A DNA stretch of 8,645 nucleotides from Suttonella ornithocola (GTDB lineage: Bacteria > Pseudomonadota > Gammaproteobacteria > Cardiobacteriales > Cardiobacteriaceae), in assembly GCF_001889065.1 (NCBI RefSeq), contig NZ_LWHB01000071.1:1-8645 (forward strand). The letters are read 5' to 3'. Shown here piece by piece: positions 7,382 through 8,645 of the stretch (within the stretch, counting starts at the first letter, position 1; each line of letters begins with the position of its first letter). Both the position numbers and the translations under genes were made by a program. The notes below the pieces were generated by a model. It was not told the origin of the DNA, ran no database searches, and saw nothing but the letters and a program-made list of their open reading frames with translations.

Positions 7382-7417
7382 TTTGTAGATTTTTATAAAA
7401 GGAGTGGGCAAATGGTA

Positions 7418-7518
7418 TAGCCAACTTCCCAAAATGCATACAACGTTAACTCAATATTGACCTTGAGAACAGCATCCTATCTCCAAGTACGGCATGCATT
7501 TTTTTGGGAGCTCTGCTA
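7418..7518 (+). mobile_element. Miniature element family A, copy 2 (101 bp, TA target duplication)
   Basis: TA at 7416-7417 and 7519-7520 flank a copy of the element seen at 2014-2115, with about ten substitutions and three single-base indel positions between them. It sits inside the second codon of the IS256 transposase. Removing it and one TA gives ATG GTA AAA GCC in frame. The shared core includes CATCCTATCTCCAAGTACGG. Confidence 0.85.
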
Positions 7519-7692
7519 TAAAAGCCATTCAAGCAGGTAAACCCATCACAGGTAATGATGGCGTACTGACCTCACTAATCGAACAACTTAGCGAAGCTGC
7601 CTTAAATGCTGAAATAGCAAACCATCTTAAATAAAACTCTACCAACAGCCGTCATAATGGCTACAGCAAAAAGACCGTTAAATCAGCGGCAG

Positions 7693-7823
7693 GAGACCTT
7701 TGCAAAATTCCGTTTCACAGGAATTTTTACTACTAGCAGAAAAATTAACCATATGATTTTAATATATTTTTAAAATTTGAAAAATTGATATTTCTCTATT
7801 TTTAGAAGTTTTGCAAAGATTTC
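7693..7823. mobile_element. Miniature element B (131 bp) with IS5-like ends
   Basis: The ends are GAGACCTTTGCAAAA on the left and TTTTGCAAAGATTTC on the right, inverted repeats matching at 13 of 15 positions. GGCAG (7688-7692) and GGCGG (7824-7828) look like a target duplication with one change. Removing the element and one flank restores KSAAGSFEPETPRD in the IS256 frame, which confirms the boundaries. The interior is AT-rich and non-coding. Ends of the GAGACCTTTGCAAAA kind resemble those of IS5-family elements in related bacteria, from memory only. It may be a miniature derivative or an internally deleted IS. Confidence 0.7.
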
Positions 7824-7881
7824 GGCGGGTAGTTTCGAACCTGAAACCCCAAGAGATTGTAAAGGTGAATATGAGTCTATA

Positions 7882-7974
7882 TAGTCAAATCAACTAAAAA
7901 ACAGGACGTTTTATAAACATTACCTTAGTGCTTCTGGCGGTAAATGGTGTTCTGTTTTTTAGCTGATTGCACTA
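7882..7974 (+). mobile_element. Miniature element family C, copy 2 (93 bp, TA target duplication)
   Basis: The left end reads TAGTCAAATCAACTAAAAAA then CAG. The right end reads CTGTTTTTTAGCTGATTGCA then CTA. These are inverted repeats differing at three positions. TA at 7880-7881 and 7975-7976 flanks it. The interior (TTCTGGCGGTAAATGGTGTT) matches the copy at 2433-2518 in reverse. It lies just after the GEYE segment of the IS256 remnant. Its ends match the terminal repeat of the IS630-like element starting at 8453. Confidence 0.75.
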
Positions 7975-8148
7975 TATAGCTGAATGAGTTCAGATTGCGT
8001 ACAAATCGACGAGCTACAGACAACACACCTTAGTAAGGAAAGACGCTCCAATTCTGTATGCGAGTTAAAGACATTTAACTATATGTCTCCATATTGCTGA
8101 AATCTATCAACTAGATATCTCATAGGCAATCATCAGCCAAATAACCGA

Positions 8149-8210
8149 ATAAGCAGTGCCTCGTGTTTTTGTTGTAGTAAACATGAATGTGAGGCTTTGC
8201 TTATCTTTTT
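8149..8210 (+). terminator. Long-loop stem with T-tract, possible terminator
   Basis: ATAAGCAGTGCCTC (8149-8162) can pair with GAGGCTTTGCTTAT (8191-8204), giving 7-bp and 5-bp helices around a two-base mismatch. CTTTTTT follows at 8205-8211. The 28-base loop is longer than usual. The T-tract is on the plus strand, after the IS256 remnant. It could end read-through from either side only weakly. Confidence 0.35.
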
Positions 8211-8235
8211 TCAATTCCTGAATTCTATATAGACC

Positions 8236-8452
8236 CTAGTCTTGTAACTGATTCCAGACTTCGAGATCGCGTTCAGCTGTCCAGATTCGTGGCCAATCAA
8301 TGCCGCTGTATTCGTCCCAAAGACGTTGGACATCAAATGGTAGGCAATGCTCAAAGATGGGCCATTGACCAAATTTCGGCGCAAGATGGTCTCGAGTGTT
8401 TTTAAAGGCTTCTTTAAGGGTGCCGCCACGCTTATATACGTCGCCGACTTTA
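8236..8452 (-). pseudogene. 3' end of an unrecognised gene interrupted by an IS630-like element
   Basis: Read on the minus strand, about 71 codons run from the IS boundary (TA at 8451-8452) to TAG at 8238-8236. The product begins KVGDVYKRGGTLKEAFKN and ends AERDLEVWNQLQD. It is rich in aromatic residues (WPIF, RLWDEY, DWPRIW) and reads like a well-folded C-terminus. Its base composition is less AT-biased than the flanking regions, so it looks like genuine older coding sequence. I do not recognise the family and give no function. The 5' part should lie beyond the IS, outside the window, if the insertion was simple. An ATG at 8460 comes from the IS end and is unlikely to be a native start. Confidence 0.6.
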
Positions 8453-8645
8453 TAGTGCAATCATCTAAAACCCAACCCAATCCAAAGCAGATAAAAGAAT
8501 AAAGTATCAATACAATCCATCCGCCATTCTTTGCTATTTGCTTAATCCAAGCCCACATCTTTTCAATGGGATTTAAGTCTGGACTATAAGGGGGTAACCA
8601 AACTATCTCATGCCCATGCTCTTCAATGATTGCTTGAATATCACT
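8453..8645 (-). mobile_element. 3' end of an IS630-like insertion sequence (runs off right edge)
   Basis: The terminal repeat starts at 8451/8453 and reads TATAGTGCAATCATCTAAAA then CCC on the plus strand. It almost matches the ends of miniature family C. TA at 8451-8452 is the expected target site. The transposase C-terminus lies just inside. Confidence 0.7.
8461..8645 (-). pseudogene. IS630-like transposase, C-terminal part, probably frameshifted
   Basis: On the minus strand the frame from the right edge reads SDIQAIIEEHGHEIVWLPPY and then SPDLNPIEKMWAWIKQ. This is the hallmark C-terminal region of IS630 transposases: LPPYSPDLNPIE carries the last part of the DDE catalytic site, with the final acidic residue in NPIE. 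That frame then runs through the element end into host sequence without stopping. A neighbouring frame reads DCIDTLFFYLLWIGLGFR and stops at TGA 8463-8461, right in the terminal repeat, so a frameshift near 8520-8530 is likely. The N-terminal part is outside the window. It has the same orientation as the fragment at the left edge, but the terminal repeats differ, so the two are probably distinct elements. Confidence 0.75.

Larger units (their letters stand above)
7412..8149 (+). pseudogene. IS256-family transposase remnant, interrupted by three miniature elements
   Basis: The start is an ATG at 7412 preceded by AAAAGGAG (7397-7404). Once the element at 7418-7518 is removed, the frame reads MVKAIQAGKPITGNDGVLTS, then LIEQLSEAALNAEI. 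This is the typical N-terminal region of IS256-type mutator transposases. A TAA interrupts at 7632-7634. The frame goes on as NGYSKKTVKSAAG, is split by the element at 7693-7823, and resumes as GSFEPETPRDCKGEYE (about 7829-7875). A third element follows at 7882-7974. A later piece at 8090-8149, HIAEIYQLDIS then AIISQITE, matches the conserved HIxEIYG region of the family but has stops at 8123 and 8150. The catalytic DDE residues and the 3' half are missing, so it cannot function. Confidence 0.8.

Noticed and set aside
8211..8558. Continuous minus-strand reading frame of 115 codons.
   Set aside because: It starts inside the transposase (IEKMWAWIKQ) and runs past the IS end into unrelated host sequence in a frame different from the interrupted gene, so it is a chimera and not a gene.
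1..8645. The whole window as a composite transposon bounded by two IS630-like copies in the same orientation.
   Set aside because: The visible ends differ in sequence, the content is the chromosomal origin region, and the right-hand IS interrupts a host gene by itself.
1..8645. CRISPR array, tRNA or rRNA.
   Set aside because: No regularly spaced repeats, cloverleaf candidates or rRNA-like stretches were seen. The repeats present are dispersed miniature elements.

Overview
This AT-rich window is a chromosomal origin region. An intact dnaA-dnaN pair surrounds a short oriC-like spacer. Decayed genes and small mobile elements lie on both sides. DnaA, the beta clamp and a fused lysophospholipid transporter/acyltransferase all look gammaproteobacterial. 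RTX-type proteins, IS630 and IS256 transposases and many miniature elements would fit a host-associated lineage such as the Cardiobacteriales or Moraxellaceae. That placement is a guess from protein style and was not tested.

Layout, left to right. (1) 1-245: the 5' end of an IS630-like element on the minus strand, running off the left edge. (2) 246-933: an unrecognised gene, cut at its 5' end by that element and carrying one in-frame stop and one frameshift. (3) 949-2506: a decayed gene for an exported muramidase, with a T4-lysozyme-like domain followed by RTX calcium-binding repeats. It has two frameshifts, one in-frame stop, a third frameshift near its end, and an inserted 102-bp miniature element. 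Its C-terminus and stop codon lie in a second kind of miniature element. (4) 2649-5408: dnaA, a 204-bp spacer with three DnaA-box-like sites, and dnaN, whose product has an extra segment of about 45 residues. (5) 5458-7381: a terminator, a short inverted repeat, and an intact MFS-PlsC fusion gene. (6) 7412-8149: an IS256-family transposase pseudogene into which three different miniature elements have inserted. (7) 8236-8645, minus strand: the 3' end of an unrecognised gene, interrupted by the 3' end of another IS630-like element that runs off the right edge.

How it fits together. The only clearly functional genes are dnaA (initiator), dnaN (replicase clamp) and the lplT-plsC type gene (lysophospholipid flipping and re-acylation). 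The usual partners recF and gyrB do not follow dnaN, and rpmH does not precede dnaA. Five miniature elements of three families are present. For three of them, removing the element plus one target copy restores a reading frame. One family (C) shares its terminal sequence with the IS630-like element at the right edge, which suggests mobilisation in trans.

The most unusual items are the decayed lysozyme-RTX locus with its upstream partner gene, the element-derived C-terminus of that protein, the layered insertions in the IS256 remnant, and the enlarged beta clamp.
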